Counted from the stretch's first letter, positions 27,896 through 36,657 are shown. The stretch is 64,000 nucleotides of DNA from Cytophagales bacterium (GCA_004294445.1 REAZ01000013.1:47686-111685), one strand, 5' to 3'. The notes: a model not told the origin generated them from the sequence alone. Translations and numbers: made by a program.

Positions 27896-28939
27896 TCAAT
27901 GCCAATTTTGCAAATAGGCAAACTGTTCTTTTTTCAAATTTAACCAATTCAACGCATTGGTATTCAATAGTTTTTCTTTTACTTCATTGCTGTAGGGCAT
28001 CTCTTTGATGAGTTTGCTCGGTTCGTCCTCGCCAAGCGGAAAAGGATAATCTGAGCCAACAGCTACCTTATCTTCGCCAAGCGTTTTGATAATATAATCG
28101 AGGGCTTCGGGGCTATGCACCAAGGAATCTACATAGAATTTGCCCAAATATTTGCTTGGGTGATGCGGATTGTCCACCGCACAGAGGTCAGGGCGAACCT
28201 CAAAACCGTGGGCAATTCTGCCAAAAGTAGCACAAAACGAACCGCCGCCATGAGCAAAAGCCACCCTTAGCTTAGGGAAACGCTCGAAAACGCCACCAAA
28301 AATCATAGAACAAATAGCCAAACTTGTTTCGGCGGGCATCCCAACCAACCAAGGGAGCCAATATTTCGGCATTTTTTGCTGCCCCATCATGTCCCAGGGA
28401 TGCACGAATATCGCTGCTCCAAGTGCCTCGGCTGCTTCGTAAATGGGAAAAAGTTGCGATGCGTCCAAATTCCACTCGTTGATGTGCGAGCCTATTTGCA
28501 CCCCCGCCAAGCCTATTTTCATGCAGCGTTCCAATTCTTTTACTGCCAAGTCGGGTGCCTGCATTGGCAATGTACCCAAGCCTACAAAGCGGTCAGGATA
28601 ATCAGCCACTATGCCCGCAATGTGGTCATTGAGCATTTGGGAGAGGTCAAGCGTATCGGCAGGTTTCGCCCAATAGTTAAACATGACAGGCACAGTAGAA
28701 AGCACCTGCACATCTACGCCATGCTGATTACATTCCTTAATTCTTACTTCCGAACTCCAGCAGTTGTCCTGAATCTCGCGAAAAAAGCGATTATCTATCA
28801 TCATTCTCGCCTTGCAGGGAGCGTGATGCTCAAGCCTTACAAAGCCTCCGTAGCCGTAGCGTTCGCGCAGGTCTGCCCAACGTTCGGGCAATATATGCGT
28901 ATGAATATCAATGGTAAATATGCGGTCGTTATGCTGCAA
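27896..28939 (-). CDS. 2-amino-3-carboxymuconate-6-semialdehyde decarboxylase (ACMSD-type amidohydrolase)
   Basis: 347 aa, close in length and sequence pattern to animal ACMSD. Metal and catalytic positions are visible: DIHTHIL (His13, His15), [16 protein letters not shown] and [10 protein letters not shown]. Other shared blocks are [13 protein letters not shown] [15 protein letters not shown] and [24 protein letters not shown] decarboxylates the open-chain product of 3-hydroxyanthranilate oxidation, diverting the kynurenine pathway from NAD synthesis. No other kynurenine gene is nearby. The start is a TTG at 28939: no in-frame ATG or GTG lies between the upstream in-frame TAG and the first metal ligands. 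Confidence 0.9.
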   Translation of the reverse strand: MQHNDRIFTIDIHTHILPERWADLRERYGYGGFVRLEHHAPCKARMMIDNRFFREIQDNCWSSEVRIKECNQHGVDVQVLSTVPVMFNYWAKPADTLDLSQMLNDHIAGIVADYPDRFVGLGTLPMQAPDLAVKELERCMKIGLAGVQIGSHINEWNLDASQLFPIYEAAEALGAAIFVHPWDMMGQQKMPKYWLPWLVGMPAETSLAICSMIFGGVFERFPKLRVAFAHGGGSFCATFGRIAHGFEVRPDLCAVDNPHHPSKYLGKFYVDSLVHSPEALDYIIKTLGEDKVAVGSDYPFPLGEDEPSKLIKEMPYSNEVKEKLLNTNALNWLNLKKEQFAYLQNWH

Positions 28940-29042
28940 TGTCGTATTTTTCTAAATTTTTTATGATAGACAAAGTTAGCACAAATTTTTTGGGCAGTGA
29001 AGATTTGAGCAAAAAATTTGGCATAGTATTCCCACAATTCCC

Positions 29043-32000
29043 TTAATCGCCTATCATTACAAAGCCTCCCCAATAGTATGGCTTGGCATATTTTTCTTTT
29101 ATTGCCATTTGTGCTTGCTTGAAAGCCACCCTTTTGGGCATACCCTCAAGCCACAAATTGTAAAAAGTATTCATTAGGTCTTGGGTAGCACCATCATCTA
29201 CTGACCACAAACTCATCAGCACTGCCTTTGCCCCTGCTACTTTGAAGCCTCGCTGCAAACCATATACGCCTTCGCCTACTGCTACTTCGCCAAGCCCTGT
29301 TTCGCAAGCGGAAAGCACCACCAAATCAGTTTGGTCTAAGTCCAAATTAGTCGCTTCGAGAGCGGTGAGTATGCCATCTTCGCTGTTTTTGCCCTTTCCT
29401 ACAGTATTTACGCCCGCAAGCACAATACCCGAACTGAGCATATTGTTTACTTTGGTTTTGCTGTTTGTTGGGGCAAAATAACCGTGCGTAGCAACGTGAA
29501 GGATAGTAGGGTCTTTTACTTTTTTTAGTCTTTCTTCTACAGCTTCTTTGTCTAAAAAAATCTCAGTTTTCCAACCATTCTTGCGCAAAACTGAATCAAT
29601 GCCAACTACCTCTATTTGAGTGCTTTCTAAGTCCTTCCATGCTATTTGGGTAGCGATATTAGGTGTTGCGATGTCTGTTTTCCCTCTTAACCCTATGGTG
29701 TTTTGGTCGTAGTCCTGCTTACTCATGCCGTAGGCAGGTCGCCCGAAAAGGCTGGCTGTTTTTTGGGTACTTGACTTTTTCTCCTCTGCTATTTCTTTCA
29801 GATTAGTAACTACATGAATATCATACTCTTCTAATAAATATTTCCCTGTTTGAGGATTGAATAAGGTATTGAGGTTGATTTGGTTGTAAACGCCATCGGG
29901 GGAGAAGTAGATTTTAGCAGCCACATCCCCCTGTCCCCCTTCAAAGGGGGAAATAGTCCTCTCCCCTTTTGGAGGGGGTAGGGGGAGGTTCTGTGCTATT
30001 TTTTTCCAAAATTCGCCATAGCTTGCTTCGTCTGTTTCCCTACCTACACTTGCTCTGTAGTAATGAAAGGCATCAGCATCCATCTCCCTGCCATTGTCCA
30101 TGAGGACAGGAATTAGCTCTTTTTTGGTTAGTATCAATGCTAAGTAGTAAAAAGTAGTGTCTTGTTTGGGGTTTTCCCAGTTGATTCTTTCTCCTTTTAT
30201 CATCTCGATGGCTATGTCGTTTTCGCCCATTTTTTTTTGAATATCTTGGTAGGTATAGGTGGGAGAGCTAAAAGCTGGCTGAAAATCGGCGGAGCGAGTT
30301 ACTAATACCTTTTCTAAGTCGTCAGCTTCGGTTTCTAATTTTTGAGGGTCTAAATTTCGCTTTTTTCGCTCGGTAGCGGTCATGTTATAGGCTTTGGCAA
30401 CAATGTTTTTCTTTGCCTGCCAAAGTTCCATTTGGCGAATAAGTGCGGAATCCGAGCTTGCAAAAATGCGATTCTTCACTTTTTGGGTTTCAGAAAGTAA
30501 AAGCCCTTTGGTGCGAAGCTGAAGATTGAATGCTGCTTGTAGCAACTTGGGCAAATCCCTGTGTGTGGGCTGCTTCTCTAAAAGATGTGCTATGTATCCA
30601 TGCAAATTGCTAAAAACATATTGATTTTCCTTCAAATATTTTTGCTTGCCACTTTCGCTGAGGTTAGTGAGGTTATTTTGGATTTCCTCTACTTTGCTTG
30701 CCGTCATTTTTAAGTACAAGGACGTTGCTTGCTCAAACTTGTTCTGGTCATCATAGACAATGGCAAGCTGATTAGCATAAATGGCATAAGTGGGGTGATT
30801 TTCTCCCTTTGCTTTCCCTATGATTCGCAGTGCTTTGAGTAATAACTCCTCTGCCCTTTCATATTTTTTTTGAAGGCGGAAAGAAGAAGCCCAATTTCCT
30901 AATGACACACCATATTCGGGGTGTTTTTCTCCATAAACTTCCTTATAAAGATTGACGACTTGCAGATAGAGAGAGTCTGCTTTGGCATATTGTTTCAATG
31001 ATACATAAGTATCTGCCAGAGCGGATAGGTTGTTAGCGTAATAGGTGTTTTTTCCCCCTGTCGTGTTTTTGAAAATAGGAATGGCTTCTTCATACAATGG
31101 AATGGCTTCCGCATAATTCATTTGGGTTTTATATAAATTTCCTAAATGGCTTAATGTTATTGCATAACTATCACTATTTTTCCCAAGTCCGTCTTTCCTG
31201 ATTTCCAATACCTGCAATAACAATGATTCTGCTTTTTCGTACTCACCTTGATTGGCATAGACATTCGCCAAATTTTGGAGGGAGGTGGTATAATAGGGAC
31301 TTGCCTCGCTTTGTGTATCTTTGAAAATTTGGATAGCTTTCAAAAAAAGAGGTTCTGCCTTGCTATAGGTGCTTTGGTTGAAATAATATCCTCCCCAATT
31401 CCCCAATCGGAAGGCGTAATCAGGGTGATTTTCGCCGAGGTTATCTTTTGTAATTTTCAAACCCAGCTGATAGAGAGAATCTGTTTTGCTGTACTCCCCT
31501 TTATTTTCATAAAAAGTAGCTAAGTTGTCTAAGTAAGTAGCATAATCGGGGTGCTTTTCACCTATGTTTTTTTTGGCAATTTCCATAATTTGCGGTCTGA
31601 GCGGTTCTTCTTTGGCAAACTCTCCCGTATAGGAATAAAAATTGGCAAGGTTATTCAAGATAGCGGCGTAATCAGGGTGCGCCTCGCCCAAAGCCTCTGC
31701 TTTCAAAAAGTAGGATTTTGCTTGCTTGTACTTGCCTTGCAAGCGATACAATTCGCCCAAATTGAGCAATACATTGGCATAAGAAGTATGCGATTGTAGA
31801 TTCCCTTTCTCAAATATATCGAGTGCCACCAATAATTTTTCCTCTGCTTGGGCATATTTGCCCTGATTAACATACACATACCCCAAATTACTAAGCACAG
31901 TGGCATAATCGGGGTGTCGCTCGCCTATGGTTTTTGCTTGGCTCTCCAAAGCCTCTACATAAATTGGTGCTGCTTGGGCATATTGTGCCTTATAGATGTA

Positions 32001-33203
32001 GGTACTTGCTAAGTTGATGAGGTAAGAAACATAAAAATTGTTGTCTTTTCCTGTTTTTTCAAAAACTTCCTTTATCTGTATAAACAAAGAATCTGCTTGC
32101 TTATATTTAGCTTGTTTTAAATAGCTTGTTGCCAAGTTACTCAAGGTATGTGCATAGTAAGGCGTGATTCTATTTTCTTTCTCTTGGATTTGAAGGGAAA
32201 GAAGTGCCACCGAATCTGCCTTTTTGTACTTTGTTTGGTAGTAATACACATTGGTCAAGTTATTAAGAGAGATGGCGTAAGCAGTTGTGTTTATTTTCTC
32301 AAAAATCTGGCTTGCCTCTGTGAAAAGCGTGTCTGCTTGAGCGTATTTGCCTAATTGCAGAGAGATTGCCGCCAAGTTGTTAAGGGGCAGGGCATAATTA
32401 GTAGGGCTTTCATTTTTGTACTTGACTTTGGAGATTTGCAAAGCCTCTCGGAATAGGGGTTCTGCTTCTCGCAAAAGCCCTTTGTTGTAGTAAATATTGC
32501 CAACCTGCACCAGCGCAGTGAGGTAGTCCTCGTGGTCTTTGCCTAAGGCTTTTTGGGTGATTTGCATTGCTTTGTGTAGTGATTTTTGTGCTTTGGGGTA
32601 GTTTTTCCCCTGCGTGATATAAATACCCGCTTCGTTGGTCAGGCAGATTGCGTAGTTGGGGTGCTTATCGCCAAACTGCTTGCTTGCCAATTGTTTGCCC
32701 TTTTGGACGAGGGAGAGCGCCTGCTCGTACTTCCCTTGCAAGAAGAAGGAATCCATTGCGTTTTTGATAAGTTTTTCCCAATCCTCCTTCACTACACTTC
32801 CATTGAGGTTAAAATATACTTTGGAAATAAGTTTACCGTTTTCATACTTCTGCTCGTAGTCTTTTTTTCCATTGGGGCGAAAGTAGGTTACAGTGCCTTC
32901 GTATTTGGGAGCAAGCCCTTCGGCAATCAATTTTCCTTGCATTTGTAGCTTTCCATTTAGGTAATAGTCTTGGGTAATGCCTGTAGGTTTGCCATCTTGG
33001 TAGGTAAGGATTCGATAGTAAGTTGCTTTTTTTATGCTATCGACCTTGCTTTTTTTCTCGTTGAGCAAAATTGTCCACCTACCTTGCCGCTTGCCATTTT
33101 CCACTTGATTAGGGTTTTGCGGAATAGATTGGGCGTAGGTTGTTTGCGAGGACACAAACAACAGCAGAAAAGATACAAATAAGAGTAAGGATGTTTTTTT
33201 CAT
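29043..33203 (-). CDS. Exported MORN-TPR-CHAT protease
   Basis: 1386 aa from ATG 33203 (an in-frame ATG 24 bp upstream would spoil the signal peptide). Signal peptide cut after TYAQ (~25). Residues ~35-140 are MORN-like (NGKRQGRWT, LNGKLQMQGK, ENGKLISKVYFNLNG). About 150-860 is a long TPR array with repeated A-x-A-x-PLYxxAL-like units. The C-terminal ~350 residues are a CHAT domain with intact dyad: His1240 in HVATHGYF and Cys1300 in VLSACETG. CHAT domains are caspase-like cysteine proteases. A GC-rich repeat adds LPLPPPKGERTISPFEGG before the strand KIYFSPDGVYNQ. It is the last gene of the TIR operon, 13 bp after the TIR stop codon. The export signal separates it from cytoplasmic CRISPR-linked TPR-CHAT. 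Confidence 0.9.
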   Translation of the reverse strand: MKKTSLLLFVSFLLLFVSSQTTYAQSIPQNPNQVENGKRQGRWTILLNEKKSKVDSIKKATYYRILTYQDGKPTGITQDYYLNGKLQMQGKLIAEGLAPKYEGTVTYFRPNGKKDYEQKYENGKLISKVYFNLNGSVVKEDWEKLIKNAMDSFFLQGKYEQALSLVQKGKQLASKQFGDKHPNYAICLTNEAGIYITQGKNYPKAQKSLHKAMQITQKALGKDHEDYLTALVQVGNIYYNKGLLREAEPLFREALQISKVKYKNESPTNYALPLNNLAAISLQLGKYAQADTLFTEASQIFEKINTTAYAISLNNLTNVYYYQTKYKKADSVALLSLQIQEKENRITPYYAHTLSNLATSYLKQAKYKQADSLFIQIKEVFEKTGKDNNFYVSYLINLASTYIYKAQYAQAAPIYVEALESQAKTIGERHPDYATVLSNLGYVYVNQGKYAQAEEKLLVALDIFEKGNLQSHTSYANVLLNLGELYRLQGKYKQAKSYFLKAEALGEAHPDYAAILNNLANFYSYTGEFAKEEPLRPQIMEIAKKNIGEKHPDYATYLDNLATFYENKGEYSKTDSLYQLGLKITKDNLGENHPDYAFRLGNWGGYYFNQSTYSKAEPLFLKAIQIFKDTQSEASPYYTTSLQNLANVYANQGEYEKAESLLLQVLEIRKDGLGKNSDSYAITLSHLGNLYKTQMNYAEAIPLYEEAIPIFKNTTGGKNTYYANNLSALADTYVSLKQYAKADSLYLQVVNLYKEVYGEKHPEYGVSLGNWASSFRLQKKYERAEELLLKALRIIGKAKGENHPTYAIYANQLAIVYDDQNKFEQATSLYLKMTASKVEEIQNNLTNLSESGKQKYLKENQYVFSNLHGYIAHLLEKQPTHRDLPKLLQAAFNLQLRTKGLLLSETQKVKNRIFASSDSALIRQMELWQAKKNIVAKAYNMTATERKKRNLDPQKLETEADDLEKVLVTRSADFQPAFSSPTYTYQDIQKKMGENDIAIEMIKGERINWENPKQDTTFYYLALILTKKELIPVLMDNGREMDADAFHYYRASVGRETDEASYGEFWKKIAQNLPLPPPKGERTISPFEGGQGDVAAKIYFSPDGVYNQINLNTLFNPQTGKYLLEEYDIHVVTNLKEIAEEKKSSTQKTASLFGRPAYGMSKQDYDQNTIGLRGKTDIATPNIATQIAWKDLESTQIEVVGIDSVLRKNGWKTEIFLDKEAVEERLKKVKDPTILHVATHGYFAPTNSKTKVNNMLSSGIVLAGVNTVGKGKNSEDGILTALEATNLDLDQTDLVVLSACETGLGEVAVGEGVYGLQRGFKVAGAKAVLMSLWSVDDGATQDLMNTFYNLWLEGMPKRVAFKQAQMAIKEKYAKPYYWGGFVMIGD
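29924..29990. repeat. GC-rich palindromic repeat inside the CHAT gene
   Basis: Contains CCCCCTTCAAAGGGGG and CCTCTCCCC paired with GGGGGTAGGGGGAGG-like arms. The reading frame is kept (QNLPLPPPKGERTISPF). It is of the same class as 19061-19108 and 20060-20116. Confidence 0.8.
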
Positions 33204-33216
33204 GTTTTTAAATTTT

Positions 33217-34395
33217 CTAATCCTCACAAATCAGTTCACCTTTTTCAAAATAGCACCTTTTTGACTTAGCATTTGCCTTCTCGTCAGTAATGAAAGTAAA
33301 AGTAAATTCTATCTGTTCGGGAAGATAAGGCAACCCTTTATTGACATTTGGCTGTATTTGGTAAAGGGCAATGGGAATATCAATGGTTTCTCTTGCTGCA
33401 CACCTTACGGGCAGCCCCGAAAGTTCGTACAAATAGTGGACGTTTCCGTTATCTTTGGGAATTTCTAACAGCCATATCCCGAAAGCGGCGGGGCAGTCGT
33501 CCCGTTCTTTGGAAACCAATAATTGGGCGGTTTTGTCTTGAAAAATCAGTTCCTCGTTTCGCTTTGCCTCTACTTTGAGTGCAATGATGTGTACTGCTTT
33601 TTCACCTTTGTTGAGCAGGTCAAAATGTAGCGTAAGCAAGCCCTCACAGTTACATTTCTTTTGGGTGCAAGCATTTTTTTTCTCTGCTCTGATTTTTACT
33701 ACCTTAAAACTAAACCTGTCTTTTTTGGAAAAATTAATAGCTGTAGTGGGATAAATAGTTTCTTCTTTGAAAGACTCGCGCACTTCGAGCGGGCTAATAT
33801 TTGCTATTTTTGCCTCAAAAAGTGCCTCGTCTTTTGCCCGTCCCTTTTCTATTTCGTAGTTGTCTATGCCTATGTAGGTGAGCAGCACCAAAATAGCTGC
33901 AATACTCATCTGCACTACTTTATTTCTGAAAAAATCGGGCAGGGAAAACCATTTGGCTTTCTTATGTACCGATTTGCTAAAATCTTTCACTTTCCCAAAT
34001 ATATCTTTGGCAATGAGGTAGATGGATTTTTCTCTGGCATCTAAAATACGGATAGAAGAAATAAGGCTAAACATTTCCTTACTTTGGATATACGCATAAT
34101 CTACCTGATAAGCAAGCGGAATAATAAGCTCGTTTGGACGATTGTGTGCTGCACTATGAAACTCTTTCTCGTGCCAAAATCTTCCGTAGTGCGGGCTAAT
34201 GATAGGTAAGAAATATTGGCAGTGCGGTAGGGCTTTACTCACCTCGGCATGAATATCAGCCCCTATAGGCACATCTTTGGCACTGCACCACACTTTTAGC
34301 CCTTTGGCTTGCAGGGCTTCGCATAGCTCGATGACAAAAGCCTTATCCTCATCGGCAAAGCTAATAAAAAGGTCGTATTCGTAATTAGATTGCAT
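33217..34395 (-). CDS. Membrane-anchored TIR-domain protein with cysteine-containing outer domain
   Basis: 392 aa. TIR domain at residues 5-135: strand YDLFISFADEDKAF, BB-loop KDVPIGADIHAEV, strand FLPIISPHY, then FWHEKEF, where Glu78 sits at the place of the NADase glutamate (W-x-x-x-E). A basic linker (KKAKWF) precedes one TM helix at ~159-176. The remaining ~215 residues form a beta-rich domain with about seven cysteines (CTQKKCNC, DDC, RCAARE, and RCYFEKGELIC at the end). By the positive-inside rule, TIR is cytoplasmic and the cysteine domain outside. TIR domains cleave NAD+ or signal by oligomerising; which applies here is unknown. It lies 53 bp after the 302-aa gene and 13 bp before the CHAT gene. 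Confidence 0.88.
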   Translation of the reverse strand: MQSNYEYDLFISFADEDKAFVIELCEALQAKGLKVWCSAKDVPIGADIHAEVSKALPHCQYFLPIISPHYGRFWHEKEFHSAAHNRPNELIIPLAYQVDYAYIQSKEMFSLISSIRILDAREKSIYLIAKDIFGKVKDFSKSVHKKAKWFSLPDFFRNKVVQMSIAAILVLLTYIGIDNYEIEKGRAKDEALFEAKIANISPLEVRESFKEETIYPTTAINFSKKDRFSFKVVKIRAEKKNACTQKKCNCEGLLTLHFDLLNKGEKAVHIIALKVEAKRNEELIFQDKTAQLLVSKERDDCPAAFGIWLLEIPKDNGNVHYLYELSGLPVRCAARETIDIPIALYQIQPNVNKGLPYLPEQIEFTFTFITDEKANAKSKRCYFEKGELICED

Positions 34396-34448
34396 GGTGT
34401 TCTTTTATTAAATGGTTTACTTAGCTATTGATTTTAAGAGATAGCTAA

Positions 34449-35357
34449 TCAAACGTCCAAATCAGTCCAACTACAGCTACTGATTCTATCTATGTTTGTT
34501 TTGAAATAGCAATTATCAAAGTCTTTGAATACGTTTTGGAGTTTTTCGGGCAAGCCTTTCCAGTCTGCCGTTCCATTAGTGATTTGCAGTTTTGCGGGGA
34601 TATCTAAGTCAGCAGGTAGCTCGTCTGGTCTTACTAACCACTCTACGCCCGCAATGGGTGCGCCATTGCTCGCTATGCCACTAAAAGTCCCCTGCAAGAG
34701 TTTTGGCACTTTTACTGCGCCAATGCGAAAAGAGAGCAAAAGCATTTTTTCACCATTGTCGAACAGTAGCTGTAGGCAGCCGTTTAGCTCATATACCTTC
34801 CCTTCAAAAGTATTGTACTTGCTGCGCATCACCGCCCTATAGGTGTTTTCTTCTTTGCTGACCAGAATAGGGGCAAGAAGTAGGTGCTGCCTATCGTTGC
34901 TGCGGACTACAGAAACCCACCTCCCCTCGAAGCGAACGGGGGGAGCGTTTTTGCGTTCGTAATACTCCTCAAAATTAATGGCTTCTCCGTAGGCTATTGC
35001 CATCAAATCCATGAATCTTGGGTGAGGGTTTTGGGTTTTTCCTATAAAATTTGCCTTGATAGTATGATTATCTGCTAATAGATAGTCTTCTATGTGTTCG
35101 TCCCTTAGCTTCCTGAACTGCTCATCAGAATGGATTTCGGGGTACTTTTTAGTGCCATTCCTATAGAGGGCATTTACTTTTTGGTGAAGTATCGTGAAGT
35201 TTTGGTTGCGATAGTCTTCGCCAAATACGATTCTAAGCCGACTTTCTATATTTTTGGGTGAGGGGCAAACTCTCTCAGCAGATAATTTTTCTATCTGCCT
35301 TATGGAATCTAAGAGTTCCTGCCAGCATTTTTTTTGTGAGATGGATAGTTTAGCCAT
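34449..35357 (-). CDS. Unrecognised two-part protein, first gene of the TIR-CHAT operon
   Basis: 302 aa from ATG 35357 (a TTG 24 bp upstream is in frame). The N-terminal ~125 residues are helical; the segment NPHPRFMDLMAIAYGEAINF resembles the KPKTLDLLARYLGY-like helix-turn found in Bacteroidota regulatory proteins. From ~135 there is a beta-rich domain: FEGRWVSVVRSN, NTFEGKVYELNG, LLQGTFSGIASNGAPIAG, then VEWLVRPDE. No catalytic motif or TM segment is visible, so it is probably cytoplasmic. As the promoter-proximal gene of the operon it may be a sensor or regulator. I do not recognise a named family. Confidence 0.65.
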   Translation of the reverse strand: MAKLSISQKKCWQELLDSIRQIEKLSAERVCPSPKNIESRLRIVFGEDYRNQNFTILHQKVNALYRNGTKKYPEIHSDEQFRKLRDEHIEDYLLADNHTIKANFIGKTQNPHPRFMDLMAIAYGEAINFEEYYERKNAPPVRFEGRWVSVVRSNDRQHLLLAPILVSKEENTYRAVMRSKYNTFEGKVYELNGCLQLLFDNGEKMLLLSFRIGAVKVPKLLQGTFSGIASNGAPIAGVEWLVRPDELPADLDIPAKLQITNGTADWKGLPEKLQNVFKDFDNCYFKTNIDRISSCSWTDLDV

Positions 35358-35610
35358 GTCGCTTTTAGATTTATCTAACAAAAATATCCTTTTTTAGGGA
35401 ATTTCAAAGAAATTCTAAGGAGTTTCTTTGAAATTTTTTATATCTTATTGATAATCAATTTAATAAGATTAATAAAATTAGCTCTATGAGTTTTTATTTT
35501 ACGAAAAAAGCTGTGTTTTATCTCCCTGAGTAGTATTTTATTTGTTTTATCTTCCTCAAATTCCTCAAATTCTCATTTCAAATTCCCTTGTCAGCCCTAA
35601 TTAGTCTGCG

Positions 35611-35619
35611 TTAATTTGC
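35611..35619 (+). promoter_or_regulatory. Putative -7 box of the LuxR-type gene
   Basis: TTAATTTGC, close to the -7 sites of both susC genes. A CTTG lies about 20 bases upstream (35587-35590). The leader would be about 22 nt. It is in the divergent region between this gene and the TIR-CHAT operon. Confidence 0.35.
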
Positions 35620-35641
35620 TTATCAATCAAACACAAGCAAG

Positions 35642-35908
35642 ATGAATCAAACAGAATTAACAAACGGCGAATGGAATATTTTCAGACTGCTGGTCGAGAA
35701 CCCGACAAAAACGAATGTAGAACTCGGCGAGATGCTAAACTGCTCGCAGCATACTATTGCTGCCCATGTTCGCAGTATTCTCACCAAGCTCGATATTGAG
35801 AGTAGGTACGAGCTACTGCCGTATGCCATTCGTAGCGGGCTGTACTGCCCCCGCCAAAACTGTGGCAATATAGAACATAAATGGGAAATTCCCAATAGTC
35901 AGGATTGA
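35642..35908 (+). CDS. Single-domain LuxR-type HTH protein
   Basis: 88 aa: a stand-alone GerE/LuxR helix-turn-helix with no receiver. LTNGEWNIFRLLVENPTKTN replaces the usual LTxREKEVLxLxAxGxxxK start, followed by VELGEMLNCSQHTIAAHVRSI (split: VELGEMLNCSQ, HTIAAHVRSI), where the recognition helix H-T-I-x-x-H is intact, and LTKLDIESRYELLPYAI. A C-terminal CPRQNCG adds two cysteines. It is divergent from the TIR-CHAT operon with a ~280-bp shared region, so it may regulate that operon, which is inference. Confidence 0.8.
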   Translation: MNQTELTNGEWNIFRLLVENPTKTNVELGEMLNCSQHTIAAHVRSILTKLDIESRYELLPYAIRSGLYCPRQNCGNIEHKWEIPNSQD

Positions 35909-35992
35909 CGTATTTTTTTGCTTGCTTGATTGAAGGTGCTAAAACAGTATTTTTTATTCTTAACAATTTAATTTTTTTAACATTTTATTACC

Positions 35993-36451
35993 ATGAAAAA
36001 CAGAATTTTAATGACTATGGCACTGGTTGCCACACTTTTTACCTTCTCTAACTTTGTAAATGCACCTGCTGCTACACCGAGCATTAGCGAGCGCACTACG
36101 AAAGAGGAACTCAAAGCCAAGTTTACAAACTCTAAGGCGGGACAACTACTCATCAAAAAAATGGAGAAGCAAATTGCCAAAAGGCAAGAAAAGTTAGAAA
36201 AACAACTTTCCAAAGCAGAAGCAAAAAATGACACAAAAAAGATTATAAAGATCAAGGAACAACAAAAAACAAAAGCCGATTTAGGGTCAATTGGTGTCAA
36301 ATTGATGATTGTAGGTGCTATTGGTTTAGTAGTTGGGCTTGTCTTAGTTTATACACTTGCTAGTAGCATTGGGGGGTTGATATGGTCCCTAGGCTCCTTA
36401 GCATTAGCTATTGGTTTCATTTTATGGTTAGTAGACATGGTTGCTAACTAA
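35993..36451 (+). CDS. Small exported/membrane protein with coiled coil
   Basis: 152 aa. Signal peptide (MKNRILMTMALVATLF, cut near NAPA), a charged lysine/glutamate-rich helix at ~40-90 (KKMEKQIAKRQEKLEKQLSK) likely to form a coiled coil, then two hydrophobic segments at ~100-123 and ~127-147. No family recognised; similar short proteins are frequent in Bacteroidota. It follows the LuxR-type gene by 84 bp on the same strand. Confidence 0.65.
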   Translation: MKNRILMTMALVATLFTFSNFVNAPAATPSISERTTKEELKAKFTNSKAGQLLIKKMEKQIAKRQEKLEKQLSKAEAKNDTKKIIKIKEQQKTKADLGSIGVKLMIVGAIGLVVGLVLVYTLASSIGGLIWSLGSLALAIGFILWLVDMVAN

Positions 36452-36550
36452 GTATATGAAATAAGAAAGTGTCTGCCTAAATTCTTTTATTAAAAAACTA
36501 TTTACTATCTAGATTACTTTAAAAAGTTCATCTTCTAATGCTAATTGTAA

Positions 36551-36657
36551 TGCCTATGCCTTACAACATACACAGACGGATATTCGAGTGTTACTGCCTC
36601 AGATAAAAAGGAGCTACAAGATATTATTGATGCACTCAGGTCTATTTGTAAGTAAGT
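36551..36657 (+). pseudogene. Possible 3' remnant of a degraded gene
   Basis: In the frame ending TAA at 36655 the translation reads TDGYSSVTASDKK then ELQDIIDALRSICK, which looks like a real protein C-terminus. It is preceded in frame by a stop at 36548, and in the neighbouring frame by SSNANCNAYA. No start codon or intact frame exists. It may be a frameshifted remnant; too short to assign. Confidence 0.25.

Noticed and set aside
29043..35381. Type III-E CRISPR (Craspase-like) system
   Set aside because: TPR-CHAT recalls it, but there is no gRAMP/Cas7-11, Cas1/2 or repeat array, and the CHAT protein has an export signal.
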